Shown here piece by piece: positions 24,026 through 36,650 of a stretch of 64,000 bases of DNA. How positions within the stretch are numbered: the stretch's first letter is position 1; each line of letters opens with the position of its first letter. The notes beneath the pieces were generated by a model. The model did not search any database. It was not told where the DNA came from and saw nothing but the letters and a program-made list of their open reading frames with translations. This DNA comes from Toxotes chatareus (taxonomy: Eukaryota; Chordata; Actinopteri; Toxotidae), in contig CM028885.1 in the NCBI GenBank assembly GCA_016801885.1, forward strand, positions 20,905,834 through 20,969,833, read 5' to 3'. The position numbers were made by a program, and so were the translations under genes.

Positions 24026-24879
24026 ATAAAACTATGGAAACACTGCGTCTTTTCAAATGAAAGAAATTGCTCTTTTTCTTCTTCTTCTTCTCCTCCTTTA
24101 TTCTCTCAGTTCTTTTGGTCAAACAACGCATCCAAACAAAAAGCACAGATAATTCAAAAGTTAAAAACAAACTGTCTCTCTTACCAAAGTGATCAGAGCT
24201 GCTTCGTTTGCTGCCCGGTGTCTACAAGCTGAACCAAACCACTTCAGGCAAATTCATCCAAATCCATTCACCCTCAGCGTCACACACTGAGAGCACCAGA
24301 ACACTAGTGTGCCTCAGCTCTTTGCCCGCCTGCTTGCTGCCTCTCAGCCCCCGTCAAATGTGGTCTGGGCACTGTCTGTTCACATGATGTCAGCAGCTGC
24401 TTGGTTGACAACGAGCCCACTTCCAACACAAGGGAGCTGTATTTCCTCATCGGGCATAGCATTGTTGTTCCTCTCCGGTCTTCCTCTCATAAATAAATAA
24501 TAAAGGCCCTGTCCATTCAACTATGGTGTATATATCTGCCCCATATCCTTCCTCTTCTTCTGGGACCCGGGCTGGGCGTGAAGGCCTAATTTCCCCTGGT
24601 GAAGTGAATATTCCTGCTTGCTGAGCAGCTAGCTTTTGCTCCTCTGCAGTCAGCCATTTACACTGACTGTGAAAACCTTCCCTGCTGAGGAGACGAGCAG
24701 ACACAAACCTCCACTACTCACAAGAACTTTTTACCACCTCTCTCTCGCTGGCACTTTAAAGTCTCAGGCTTACTATTAAGCCACGGTAGAAGTCTCCATC
24801 TTCTCTGTCAGACATGTAGAATTATCACTGATAACACTGGATACTCAATGCAATTTTCTATCTCCTTTTCACTGAGCGG

Positions 24880-25210
24880 AGATACCGAGAAAGATCACTG
24901 CCACTCTCGCATAATTGCCATCCCAAATGAGCGTACTGAGCTCCTACGCCTGAAGGCATTATGAATCAGCCGAGGAGCAGGAGATAAGAAGCCTGACCGA
25001 GGCTATTAGCATCAGCTACTGTGGAAAAGTCTTGAGTGAACTAATGAATAAAACAAAAGGCCCAGGCAAGGCTGCTACTTCAGAAAGCTACGGCCAAATC
25101 AAAAATCAATCTAGCTTGGACAGATTATCTCGGCAGGCACACGGAGGAGCAGATAGAGTCGTGGTTCCCCACACTCGGAGCACTTCACAGATCAATTCCC
25201 AGCATTTGTC
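24880..25210. promoter_or_regulatory. Candidate conserved non-coding element in the pkig intron
   Basis: A unique-looking segment, not matching the dispersed families, with balanced composition and homeodomain-like taatt/attat words. It lies amid decayed repeats. There is no direct proof of function; the call rests only on its contrast with its surroundings. Confidence 0.2.
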
Positions 25211-25328
25211 TCTCATGAGAAGAAAAACATACATATGAATGACTGTGCTCCAAAAAGAGACATCCACCATTAAAAACACAAAATGACACCCAGTCTCAGA
25301 TGTTCTCTGCTGGCATGTTAAGGTGAGC

Positions 25329-25675
25329 AGGGCTGCAGCTGACAGCTATTTTCATTGTAGATTATTGTCTCCATTCATTAATTTGTTGTTTGGTCTGTAA
25401 AGTATCAGAAGTGAGGCAAAAACTATTTTGCAAAGTCCAAGGTGAAGTCTCCAAATGTCTTCTTATGTCTGATTAATGGTTCAAAATAATTATAGTGACA
25501 TAAAACAAGCAGCAAATCCTCACAACTAAGAAGCTGGAACCAGAAAATCTTTGGCTTTTATATGTGAAAAAAACCCCCCAAAACAAACAAACAAAAAAAA
25601 AAAACGATATAACTTATCGATTATCAAAGTAGTTGCAGATTAATGTTCTGTCAAATGATCGTCTCAGCTCTGCTT
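25329..25675 (+). repeat. Dispersed repeat, attatcgattaat family, near full length
   Basis: Starts agggctgcagctgacagcta, continues with attcattaatttgttgtttg and tctgtaaagtatcagaagtg, and ends with cttatcgattatcaaagtag and cagctctgc. The termini (agggctgcagct / cagctctgc) are short inverted repeats, so the family may be MITE-like. No coding capacity. Confidence 0.65.
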
Positions 25676-25727
25676 AAGTGTATAAAGATAAGTAATCGAG
25701 CAGAAGGACAACAACCACCAACCACCG

Positions 25728-26060
25728 ATCACTTTCATTGTAGATTACTCAGAAGATTATTTTGCCAATTAGGTGTTTGATCGATTGACTGTCAGCTAAT
25801 AGCAAAAACTATCACATCACAAACATAATAATTTCCCTAAGCTGAAGGCAAAGTCATAAAATCTCTTCTCTTGTCCGATCAACAGCCCAAAACCCAAAGA
25901 TATTTAGGTTACCATCGTAGAAAATATTCACATTTAAGAACACAGACCCAGAAATTTTTTTGCTATTTTTAAGATTGTTTAAACGACTAATGACAAAAGA
26001 TGATGAAGTTGATGAAATCAATGCCGTCAGTGCTGACGATTTTACAAAAAAAAACCAAGG
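25728..26060 (+). repeat. Dispersed repeat, attatcgattaat family, second tandem copy
   Basis: Same orientation as the copy ending about 50 bases earlier. Diagnostic words are ccgatcactttcattgtag, gtgtttgatcgattgactg, acccaaagatatttaggtta and aaatattcacatttaagaac. Confidence 0.6.
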
Positions 26061-27374
26061 CCGCATCATGTTTTCACCAGGAGTGAGGACCAGCTACCTG
26101 CTCCCTGCCTGAGAAACTTCAGGCTACAACTGTCTAATGAGGGATTAGAAGGTCAGATGCAATACAGCACCATGATCCTCGGTGGTCAGGAAAATCAATT
26201 CCAAACTTTACAGACAACCTGTGCGGTCAAGTGTTTCTGTACAGAAGGTCTTCTTGACTTTGGATCAATGTGGCAGGTGAGCTGCGGCTGATCCGTCATC
26301 AGTGCAGTAAAACTAAAACAGGTCAGGCTAAAGCCTGCTCACACCTTAGATCTAGTTAATAGCTGTTTTACTGTGAGTTCTGTTGAAGCTGCACTCACTG
26401 CAGACACTGGATAAAAGATTTTAGGGTTGCTGCGTAAAGAAGGTTCTCGGGTAGAGAAAATTATTGTTCTTGTGTTCTTTAACTTTCAAGCAGAGCATAA
26501 AACCAGTGCATTAAATAGCAAGAGAAAATTTTTCACAGCAGGCTAAACATTATTATCATCAGAGACGACCTGAAATGAGGCTGAAGCAAACTACAGGGGC
26601 ATGAAAGGTCAAAAATACATATTTACTGATGTTCAGGTGGATTAAACCGTGGGACACCAAACACATGGGTGTCAGTATCTAAGTGAAAGGGACTTCAGGC
26701 TTTTATGGCTTCATGTAGCTGTGTTGTACACATATGTATTCAGGGGTTTGTTGTGTTGTGAATCATGAGGAATTCAGATCGCGAGCAGTAATACAGAGGA
26801 TGGGACCCCTGGGGAAAGCAGGAAGAAGATGAGTGGAAGATGAAACTGTGTTCCCCATATGAACTGAAAGGCCAATAAGATATGAAAGGCACCAGCTGAG
26901 AATACAGCCTGCCAATGCCAACAAATATTTCTATTCATTCTGAAATCTGAATATCAAAGCGAAAGACATTTTCCTGTTTGGTAAATATTGCTTGAAATTG
27001 ATTTAGCATATGTTGAAAAGTAAGGCCTCCTATTCTACGTGAGTGAATAAGGCTCAGCAAGAGCAAAACAGTCATATTCACAGTCTGGGTTATACATAAC
27101 TGTTTGTGCTCACACAGTTTACATGGCTGAGAGTACTTCAGTGTACTCTGCTGATTTAGCATTGAACTCCTATAACACTGACAGATGCACAGATGGAAAT
27201 GCAGCAACTCGGCCATTTGTAAATTCATTGTTTAGTGTCTACATTTAAAAAAACATTTAACAATTATTGTTTTCGCTTTAAGCGCTTTGTCCTTAAAAAT
27301 AAAACAGAGCATTGTTATTTCTGTCTGTTTATTACCAAAGTATGAGCGAGTCACCTGTATGAGAGACTAGTATA

Positions 27375-27772
27375 AACACTGAGTGGACACTTTATCATCA
27401 GGTACACCTGTAAAATCTAATGCAATCCAATAAAACAGCTGAACCATAAATTCGATCTTTACAAAGATAATGTTCAGTTTTGACTGACTGTGTGAAGGAA
27501 ATTAATTTAACTGTTTATTACTGAGGCTGTAGTGTGAAGTAGTGCTGAACCTGACTGCATTATATGCAGAGGTGTTTCTAATGACTCGCCATTATGAAAT
27601 ATGAGGGCAGAATAATATTAGGAACACATTTCAATATAATGCAACCCAGTTCAACAGCACCAGTAACTACAGCCTCAGTTATAAACACTGAGGTGAATTA
27701 ACACCTCAGAGCTGTTGTATTGATTGCATTAGATTGCACAGATGCACCTAATAAAGTGGCCACTGAGTGCAT
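27375..27772. mobile_element. MITE with long imperfect inverted repeats
   Basis: The ends read cactgagtggacactttatc and, inverted, cactcagtggccactttatt, so the outer terminal inverted repeats are clear. The interior is also imperfectly palindromic: ctgaggctgtagt near 27521 is mirrored by actacagcctcag near 27668, and the cagctgaac and gctgttgtatt arms also pair. It has no coding capacity. The outer ends share the core cactttatta..acacc with the Tc1-like element at 15133-15913. A fragment of the same interior occurs at about 61160-61330. Confidence 0.75.
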
Positions 27773-29004
27773 ATTCTGAAATAGAAATAAAAATCAATGC
27801 AGCAGAACCAGAGGGGTTGTCTTTTTTCTCCTACACGTTCTCCTTCCTCATCAAAATCTGGCACCCACACAAGCCACGATGCAACCTGACCACCGACAGG
27901 TGGGCCAGAGATTCAGGTGTGTTATGCTAGTAGCAGCTGACATAGCCTTGAGCCTTGAGCCTCACGCTCATATGTGGGGCGGGTTATTGCTACATCCACC
28001 CCCCCAGATTTTTTTCATTTTCAAACTTGTGGAAATGGTGGAGTTCCCCTTTAACTATCCAGCACCAGTTCTGTCTGGAAAATCACCGCCAGCTTCCTGG
28101 ACACCTCATAGCAACGACAAGACTCACAGGGAGCCAACTGTCTCCTGGCTGTGGCTTCATACTGAACAGACAAGCACAGGAGTCGTATCTAGCCCTCAGT
28201 CAGACAGCCAATAAGAGCATTTTACAAATTTATTATTATTATTAAACTATTCCATTAAATACTGTATATACATAGATAAAGACTTCACCAAGTCGTTTCA
28301 TCCAAAAAGCCACATCATATTCACATGGCCTGCCACTGCACAGGAACTCCTTCAGGACAGCCAGTTATTTCACCAAACACAGAACCACACTGATGAGTGC
28401 AGCTGAGAAAGTAATGTTAACAAATGCCGAGAGAAAGAAAACATTTATATAACACGTTTTTTTTCCTGAATCTGCGTAATTAAAGCACACAGATCTCCTC
28501 TCAGTGACACTAACTCTGCACAAACTCGGGAACCGAACCGCCGGCACATAGACACACACTGAAATTGATTTTGTTAATCTACTAAGTCATCTCATCAGCT
28601 AAACAGATGGCAGGATCGCACAAGACTCATCACTGAGGAGACAGACAACAGTGCTCCCTTTTGTTAGCATAGCTCGTTTAGCAGCTGGATTCAATCAATA
28701 GCGGTTCTGGAGTGAAGACAGCCGGTGAACCATAATGTTGCTATGCCTTCACACCCTACATTAAGTAACAGTATCAGATATGTAGGGGATTGTTCTGTAG
28801 GTTTGGAGGTAAGTAAAGGTCACATCAGCAAAGGTGTTGAATGTACAACACTGTGTCCCTGTGGCCTAAAAACTGCAAAAAGCTGTGATCGATTATTGTT
28901 TTAAGGGAAGTAGAGACGAGTGGTCAGACATATGAGACCGAGTCTACTGTAGCAGCATGCCCTGCCTCAGGCTACAGGGAATCCCCTGGTTTGTGTTTGT
29001 TTGT

Positions 29005-29025
29005 TTGTGTGTGTGTGTGTGTGTG
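29005..29025. repeat. (GT)n microsatellite
   Basis: About ten gt units following tttg repeats. Confidence 0.9.
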
Positions 29026-29849
29026 AATAGGATGGGTGTGACTGAGTATCATCAACCACCCATGATTCACAGCTGAGTCAGGAGCAGGTGCTCCAACTGG
29101 ACTCCAAATGAGACTGTGATTACAACCCCCACCTCCTCCAAAAAACCGTGGTCACATCTCTGCTTCCGAACGGCGCAGCAACTGTTCATTTAGACTCTCA
29201 TCATTCTTGAGACTCTTCACAGGCAGTGTTGCTACAAAAACAAATGTGTCGGGAGAAACAGATTTTGTATGGATGGGTATCAACAGCAAACACACAAAGC
29301 TCTTGTATGTTCCCGATCTCTCATAATGGAAAGAAGTATATCAGTGCTCCTTAGGACTAACATCTCTGAACAGTTACTCTCTTGTTTATTTCAAAAGCTA
29401 AACGAATTTATGACAGTGTAAAGAAACTCTAAGGGATGAAGCAGGTAAAGGACACAGCATGGCTGTAAGTCCTCTCAGGTGCAGCGTCCATGTTGAAAGT
29501 ATTTAGATGTGTGCGACTCTGCAGTGTGTCTGGAAAAATACAGAGAGCTGAAAGGACTCACGAAAAAAGCAGTATTTTACAAATGTTATGAAAGCTGTAT
29601 TTATTTCATATCTGTTCTCGTCTGGGTTTTCTACGCAGTTCACTCTGAAATGTCAGATTTTTTTCACTTTACTCAAAATGTTTGAGCAAAAATTTAGTTC
29701 CAGCTTTTCTGATTCTGACTTTCTCCATTTTACATAAAGGTACATTGAAGGTCACTGGGCTTTGCACCTGTTGGTTGGACGAAAGAAGGAAATTATAACA
29801 TGTGTGACTGTAATTTAAAGAGGCAACCTTGAGGTCCGGACAAAATAAT

Positions 29850-29945
29850 GATGGGCAATGTCACTATTTTCTGACATTTTATAGACATAAAGATTAATCA
29901 ATTTATTTAGAAAAATTTTGGCAGATTAGTCAATAACAGAGCTGC
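29850..29945 (-). repeat. Dispersed repeat, attatcgattaat family, partial
   Basis: Reverse-orientation copy showing cactattttctgacatttta, then gattaatcaatttatttag and the terminal gagctgcgacaata. Confidence 0.65.
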
Positions 29946-30404
29946 GACAATAAGTCCATTACAACATAATAAGTCAAGAAGACACTCAGCAGATAATGAA
30001 TAGAATAAAACAAATAAATAAATAGAGAGAAACAGAAAATAAACTGGCAACAATTTTGCTAGGAGGTTAATTGTTACTCGTATTTATCCAAACACTCTCT
30101 TCACACTCTTTAAATGAAGAAACTCCAAAGATATTCATTATAATCACATATTCCTCCGTCTAAAACACAGAGGTACAGTCATGTGCTGTGGATAACTGCT
30201 GTGCTGGTCGGCGATTTTTCCTCCAAATGTCCATTCTATCTATTCTAATTCTACTGCAAGGTTGCCCGGTTCTATTTCTGTCCACACATTTAACAACACG
30301 AGACCTCAGCAGGAAGCAGGTGGTTTGTTTGCCTGTGTTGTTTATGCCCTATCTTTTCCCAGGCTCTCTGCACACACACTGGAGGCCGAACAAGACCCTT
30401 GGGC

Positions 30405-30600
30405 TGACGAGGAGGAGGAGGAGGAGGAGAAGGACGGTGACGACGATGAAGCAAAGGACAAGAGGGAGATGAGAGGGTGAGGGAGGTATGCATAAAGATG
30501 AGGGGAGGACGATGAGGAAAGAGAAAGGACAGAAAAAGCATGAAGATGACAAAAGGAAAAGGGAGGAGGATGAGAGCTGAAGAGAAGGAATGCATGCGTG
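30405..30600. repeat. Purine-rich low-complexity tract with a (GAG)n core
   Basis: Starts with about eight gag units (30409-30430) and continues as almost pure G/A for about 170 bases. It creates long acidic or Pro/Leu-rich open frames that are not genes. Confidence 0.8.
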
Positions 30601-30929
30601 TTTATTGTGCTTGCTATATAAGGAAATATGCCTCACAGGCTCCAGTGTTTTCATTACTTTCATGAGAACTTGAGAAGCGTAATACATCCTCCTCGATTAT
30701 ACTGCAGCACACAACCATTTATCCAGTTTGTAACAGAATATATGATCTGGTTTCAGGCTGCATCTCTGCACCACCTGTTAGAAGAATTTCACCCACAACT
30801 CCCTCATCCTCTCTGTAACAAAACAACACACTTCCCTCTTCCAAAGCTGGGAACCTGATTATGTTAAGCACAACTGCTCTTTACGCTGCACTTAAAAATA
30901 ATCTGAAGAAAATGAGTCGCTCCTCTCAC

Positions 30930-31095
30930 CTGTACCGACGGCCTCGGTGTGCCTGAGGTTTGCCAAGTGATTCCACTGAGCTGCGTTGCCACACTTTTCT
31001 TCCACAAGTCTAGGAGGATGTGGGCGTCATGTGATTCGATTTGCTGAGTTGACGGGGATAAAACGGGCGCATACGTAACCCTCCCCGTGAGCAAC
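30930..31095 (-). promoter_or_regulatory. pkig: Candidate alternative first exon/promoter of pkig
   Basis: A CpG-enriched pocket inside the pkig intron. On the minus strand an open segment ends in a strong donor (cggtacag followed by gtgagagg at about 30928). Upstream of it are acgtatgcgcccg, a tttatcc word and an atcacatgacg element like an E-box/CRE half site. Mammalian PKIG, as I remember, has alternative 5' non-coding exons, so this is a reasonable candidate. No transcript evidence is available. Confidence 0.3.
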
Positions 31096-31235
31096 CACAA
31101 AAAAGAGAAGAGGCAACCGCTGCACTTTCCTCTAGACCTAGATAACAAAACCATCGTTCATGCTGGTTTACAGGACAAACACCTTGTGCAGGTCACCAAG
31201 CCAACTGTGATACCAGTGCAGTTAACAGCGGAAGA

Positions 31236-31690
31236 AGTACTCCGATACTTTACTCAGGTGAAACTACTATTACAATAATGTAAAATACTCCATTACAAGT
31301 AAAAGTCCTTCATTCTAAATCCTACACAAGCAAAAGTACAAAAGTATTTTCAGCTTAACGTCTTTCATGTATCAGAGTAAAAGTACTTGTTCTGCAGAAA
31401 AATGGGCCCTTTACCAAACTCCATCGTACTTGGCCAATTTGGCAGGGATACATATAACTACATCCCATTTTCAATCTGTGTTAACACAAATTATTTACCA
31501 AAAACATATGGAAATAAGATGACGGATTAAATTCACAGGAAGTATAAAACATGTTACCTTTGACCCTTATAAATAAATTAAAAAATCTCACTTTGCACTT
31601 TCCTCTAATCTTCAATTTTTTTGTGAAATGTTGGAAAATTTTACCATTTTTTAAAAATGTACTGTGTTACACTCCACTACAGGTTGTCTC
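31236..31690 (+). repeat. Dispersed repeat, aagtaaaagtac family
   Basis: Begins with gaagaagtactccgatactt and contains ttacaagtaaaagtccttca. Further on come aagcaaaagtacaaaagtat and a cagaaaaatgggccc block, ending with gtgttacactccactac. The same words occur at about 39885-40150, 40690-40815, 44800-44885, 45640-45745, 54636-55045, 59815-59930 and near 61130-61445. Confidence 0.65.
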
Positions 31691-32668
31691 TAAACTTTAA
31701 TTAGAGAAGCTACAAAACTTGCAGTTCCTGTCTTAAAGCAACACTACGTCATGTCGCGGAGCAGCAGCAACAGCAGCCTCTGCAGCCGCGAGTGGACATT
31801 TGCAGGACACTGCCACATTCACAAGAACACAGCCTGGTCTATGTCAACTCAGCATAATCTGATTGACTCAAAACACCTGAACCCACAGCAGCTGTGTGCT
31901 AAAATATAGATGCTAAGAGCTGGTTGAGTGGTGTGCTGGGAATGAAAGGCCACCATGGGGTCGGGTCGATGAGGGTTGATAACATATGTACAGAATATAC
32001 GACATGGCCACTTGGTCCAAAATAAAAAAATTTTGGCACACTGACACGGTGGCCCAAAAGGATTTTTCCCAGAATGCCCGGTGGCCAGTACACCACGGAA
32101 GTAGCTTCACCCACAGTGGGTGGTGTGTCAGTGCAATACCAAAACGATTCTGAAGCTGTTATATTAAGGTAAAACAGGTGCTTAATGTTGCCTTAAGAAG
32201 CCTACTTACTGACAAACCACTGAACTAAAACACGTAATGCGTTTTTAATAGTAATTAACTCATTTGATGAACTGGGTTTTCCTCCAGCAACAGCATCAAA
32301 AATGAGACATACTTTTAATTTATCACTGTCAAGTGATTTTAATGACAAATAATTTGGTACCGGTGAGCGGCCTCCCATCATCACAGCTCATCGTTTCCCC
32401 TCCTCTGGGATTCACATGAAAACCTTTTCAGAGAAACAATAAAATATTTCAAAGCAAAGTGAGCCTGAGAATTCCCTGAGTGCATCAAATCACAGCATCA
32501 GGCACATCACAAGCCTCTGATTCCCTGTCAAACAGTGAAGGTCACGTTGCTCCTCTTACCCTTGAGCATTTTTCTGTCTCATCGCTTTTAAAGTTCATTG
32601 ATTTTGGCGCTTTATTCACATCACATGGAATCTGAAATGGGCCACTCCATTTAAAACAATGAAAAAGC

Positions 32669-32688
32669 TTTTTTTTTTTTTTTTTTTT
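32669..32688. repeat. Poly(T) run in the pkig intron
   Basis: Twenty consecutive T bases. Confidence 0.9.
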
Positions 32689-33104
32689 CTCAGTAACAGG
32701 AGATTCTCATCAAATCATCTTCCACTGACCCGCTGGGCCGAAAAACAGGACATGACTATTTTACTTCCAAACCAATTCACACGGATGAGAATCCATTTAC
32801 ATAATAAGGTTTGATTAAAAATCCTCTCGCCAAATACATTCAAAACTGTGTTTATTCAACAACTCAACCCTATCTGTGAAATTTATGCTGATGCTGTCGG
32901 CCAATCCCGCTGAAGTAAGAGGGTGTAACTTGCCTTTCCTACATTAAATCAACTGGCTTTAATGCTGAAAAACAGATGTGTTGCCACTTTGAAAAGCAAC
33001 CTCAACAAACAATGTCATTTATCAGGAAGAGGGAGTACATGAGGAAACTGATATGGGTCTTATAAATCTGCCAACAACAAAAAAACGGACTAATGGATAT
33101 GCAT

Positions 33105-33190
33105 TATCCATCCATTTTCTTTAGCCAGTTGCTGTGTGCAGGTTTGTGGCCAGCTGCAGCCCATCCCAGCCTTTAACAAGGCTGTGGAGT
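33105..33190. repeat. Fragment of a catccatccattttct-type repeat
   Basis: atccatccattttctttagc, followed by cagctgcagcccatcccagc, resembles a very common fish interspersed repeat, here badly decayed. No coding capacity. Confidence 0.4.
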
Positions 33191-36100
33191 AAGACATTTG
33201 CATTGCCTCGGTCAGTGTTACATCTCCTGTGCCAATTTTCAGCTGGAATAAAATCTATCAAACGTTTCATATTTGTAATCCTCCACCCAAAATGTATCAT
33301 TTGAGTACGGCACAGTCGATCCCTGTGGGCTGCTAATAAGTGAGCAGTATGATCCCTGGCTGATAACAGGGGGCTGTGGTCAGTTTGTACCCACAGTGGT
33401 TACAGTATATTGCAAGCGTCACCCAGTTTCACAGCAGAGGAAAAAAAAAAAGGTCCAGAGAAACTTCTCAGACTATTCCTGCAGAATCACTGTCTTCTCT
33501 GCTGTCTCTCAGTATCCTCAGTGTGGCCCCCCGACACTCGTATTTTTGCCCACATATGGTTAACAACGCTGCTTACATACCACCCTGCCAACTCTGCAAG
33601 GAGCTGCATAAGCTTTCTACTTTAAGATGGAAGCCGTTCTCCGTGAAGAATCAATGGTAATCTTTATATTGCTTTAATATGGTTATAATTGATCAATTTA
33701 TTATGGCCATGTATCAAATGACAATGTGAAAACAGTGTGTAATGTGAAAGGAGTTGCTTGTACAGGGAGCTATCACCTGAGTCTGCAGCTCCCCTCTGCT
33801 TCATGGACGTCTGTAGTGAGTCTCAGCTCATCGTTTAGCTGCTCAGCCGCAACTTCACTGTTCTGGTTCACTATTATCGCTCTCATAGCACCGTTTCCAG
33901 CAGCAACAGCAGGCAGCTGTTTTTAGTGAAAAAAACAAAAAAAGCTCTAAAAACTCACTGTACACAACCTGCTCTGCACCAAACAGCAGACAGACACTCT
34001 TAGAGACCAGCTGGTGAACACAGTGGAGCGTTTAGCAGCTAAAGACCCAGATGTTGCCCCATAACCGCTGGATGTGTGGGCAACGTTTACTACCAAGTTC
34101 TTCATGCCAACTTAAAAGACGATGATCTGTCTACAGGTTTAAGTCTGAAAAGGAATTTGGCCTCCTACACCTCTGTGCATTTAGACTCCGCAGACGAGAT
34201 GCATAAATCTCTAAAGTATGCATATGCAGTCCTTCCACCGGATCCATAAAGCCATGTGTATGTGCGGTTCTGTTTTATCTCAATCACTGTGGAGCTGGTC
34301 ACACGTGTACAAGCCTCATTTCCACATTCAGCCATAAACATTTGCATGTCAGTGCCTCTGTCCGCTAACAGCAACACTTATTAGACATGTCAAAAGAACA
34401 GCAAAGAACAAGTGCAACTGTGCCACATCGGTGAGGTCCTCCATCAGTGTCAGAGCAGCTGCTACAACACGCGGCTATTAGCCACAGCTGTGGCTATTTA
34501 TAGCACCTGTATTTTATTAAATGTACCTGTGATATGTCCATCATCACTATTATAAAACGTCAGAGGGATAATCAGTGGTGTAGTTTATAGTGCCATTATC
34601 AAAGAAGGACTGTACAAGGTGCTTCAGAATGAGGGGTAACATGAAAAGAGCATTAACGCAGGGAAATAAATTGATTGTGAATGAACTATGTGCACGCTCC
34701 TCTGAAGCGTTCTTCATCTACTAATACCAGGTTCTGTGTGGAAAGTATTGTTCATACGTCTGACCCCAGAAACCAACTGAATTCACTTTCTAAAAAAAAA
34801 AAAAGGGGGGGAGAGAAATGCTGCTTCACTTGAACAATATAAAAAGAAATTACATATTAAATAATAATTTCATCCTTAGAACCAGAGTCTGCAATGGCTA
34901 AGTACCAGAGAGCCTTTTCGGTCTGTCACACGAGATGCTGATGGTCGGGGTGATGGCACTCATTTCTCCTCATGGGGAAGTCAGGGAGCTAAAAACAGAG
35001 GAGCTTAAGTCCTCTGCGCACAGGGCAAAGAATGTGGTTGGAGGTCAATGCAGCTGAACCGTCAAATCCCCGTCCACAAAATATGTACACATTAAACCCA
35101 TGATTACACAGAGGGAAAGCACACAAAAATAGAGCCGGAGCAGTGGGTTCACATGGTATCGGAACCCTGCTTCACTGTTTATGGGCTCGGCCACAGACTG
35201 TTGTTTTCTGATCCCTGTTGTTTCTTAAACACGGGAGGACCGATTGTGGAAATAATCTCAACGAAATCAAGAAGGCACTTGAACCAATTCTGAGAATAGA
35301 TTGCTATTTTTATCAAAAGCATGTAATGACCTGTCCCAATGAATCCAGCTGCTTCACATTCTCGTTAGAGGACAACATCCTTTGTATTCTCCATCTGGGA
35401 ATTAAATAATCTATATGAACTACAATATATCAACATATAAGTGGAATACAGAAGAAAAAAAAACACTATGCTCACTTATGGAAAAACAACTGACAGAAAC
35501 AACCACACAGTAACCTTCCCATCCACGTACTGCGTCCTTAATGCAGGCTCTTGGAGCAGGGATATAAGGGTCCAAATGTTCTCAGAGTAATCATGTTGTT
35601 GTTGGCAGCCCTCAGCAGGAGCAGATATGGCTTCCATTTGCTGAAGGAGTTGGAGGAGGAGAGCGGTGTTGGGGAGAGTGTTGGTCATGCAGCACTGCAG
35701 ATAATCATAACTGCACTTGCATGACCTGATTACTCATGATCTAGCTGCTCTCTGAATAACTGGTGTCACAGATTAGAAGATGCACAGCGCACAAAGGCCC
35801 CGCGAAGATGAGCCTTGATAACAGGCAGAACATGAGCACACGTAATCTTAATGGTAAGCGGTCTGTCTTTAGATATGACTGAAACACGGGAGGGGAAGGT
35901 TCTGCAAGGCTCTGTCAAAGGTCAGCAGGGCATGTGTGCGTCTTTCTAGTAGCAGAGGCTTTTTAGCATCACTGCACACTCTGCTCTGGCTGCTCTCCAT
36001 CCCCCTTGGCCATTTTGAAGGATAACAGACCATGTTTGGTTTGCTGGTACAAAGAGAGGAGACGAGACAGTAGAGAACAGTTCCAAAGAACAACCACATC

Positions 36101-36344
36101 TGACATCAGACCGTTCAGACGGTGCCAAACGTAATCTTAAATTCATCAGGTGGCTTAATCTCCTTACGACATGTGATTTTTCCTCTAATAGAAAAATATT
36201 CTAAGATCTTTAACGTCAAAATTTTTTTCCAGGACCGGCGCTGACATGTCATTTATGACCAGACAGAGTCACCTTCAGCTAAAGCTCCTGATAAAATATG
36301 CAAACATGATGTGCACCATGCTTTGTTTTTACCATACTACTTGA

Positions 36345-36650
36345 GCTGAAATGATTAGTTGAAATAATCTGCAATTATTTTGATAACCGCTGCGGTCATT
36401 CTCCAAGCAAAAACACCAAACATCCCTTAGTTTCAGCCTCTAAATTATGCAGATTTCTTGCTTGTCTTCATCTCATGTGATAGTAAACTGAATATCTCTA
36501 GGATTTGAACAGGTGGTTAAACAAAGCAAATTGAAATCACCCCCTTGGATTTTAGGAAATTGTGAAGCACGCTTCTTACAGTTATATAGAGCAAACAATT
36601 CATCAGTTAATCCAGAAAATAATCCACAGAACACTGCAGCCCTACGTATT
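36345..36650 (-). repeat. Dispersed repeat, attatcgattaat family, near full length, reverse
   Basis: The right end reads cactgcagccctac, the inverse of the agggctgcag start. Internal words aaacaattcatcagttaatc and agtaaactgaatatctctag match the family in reverse. Confidence 0.6.

Noticed and set aside
30262..30480. Acidic open frame with Glu/Asp runs
   Set aside because: Generated by the (GAG)n purine-rich tract; no upstream coding exon or splice context.
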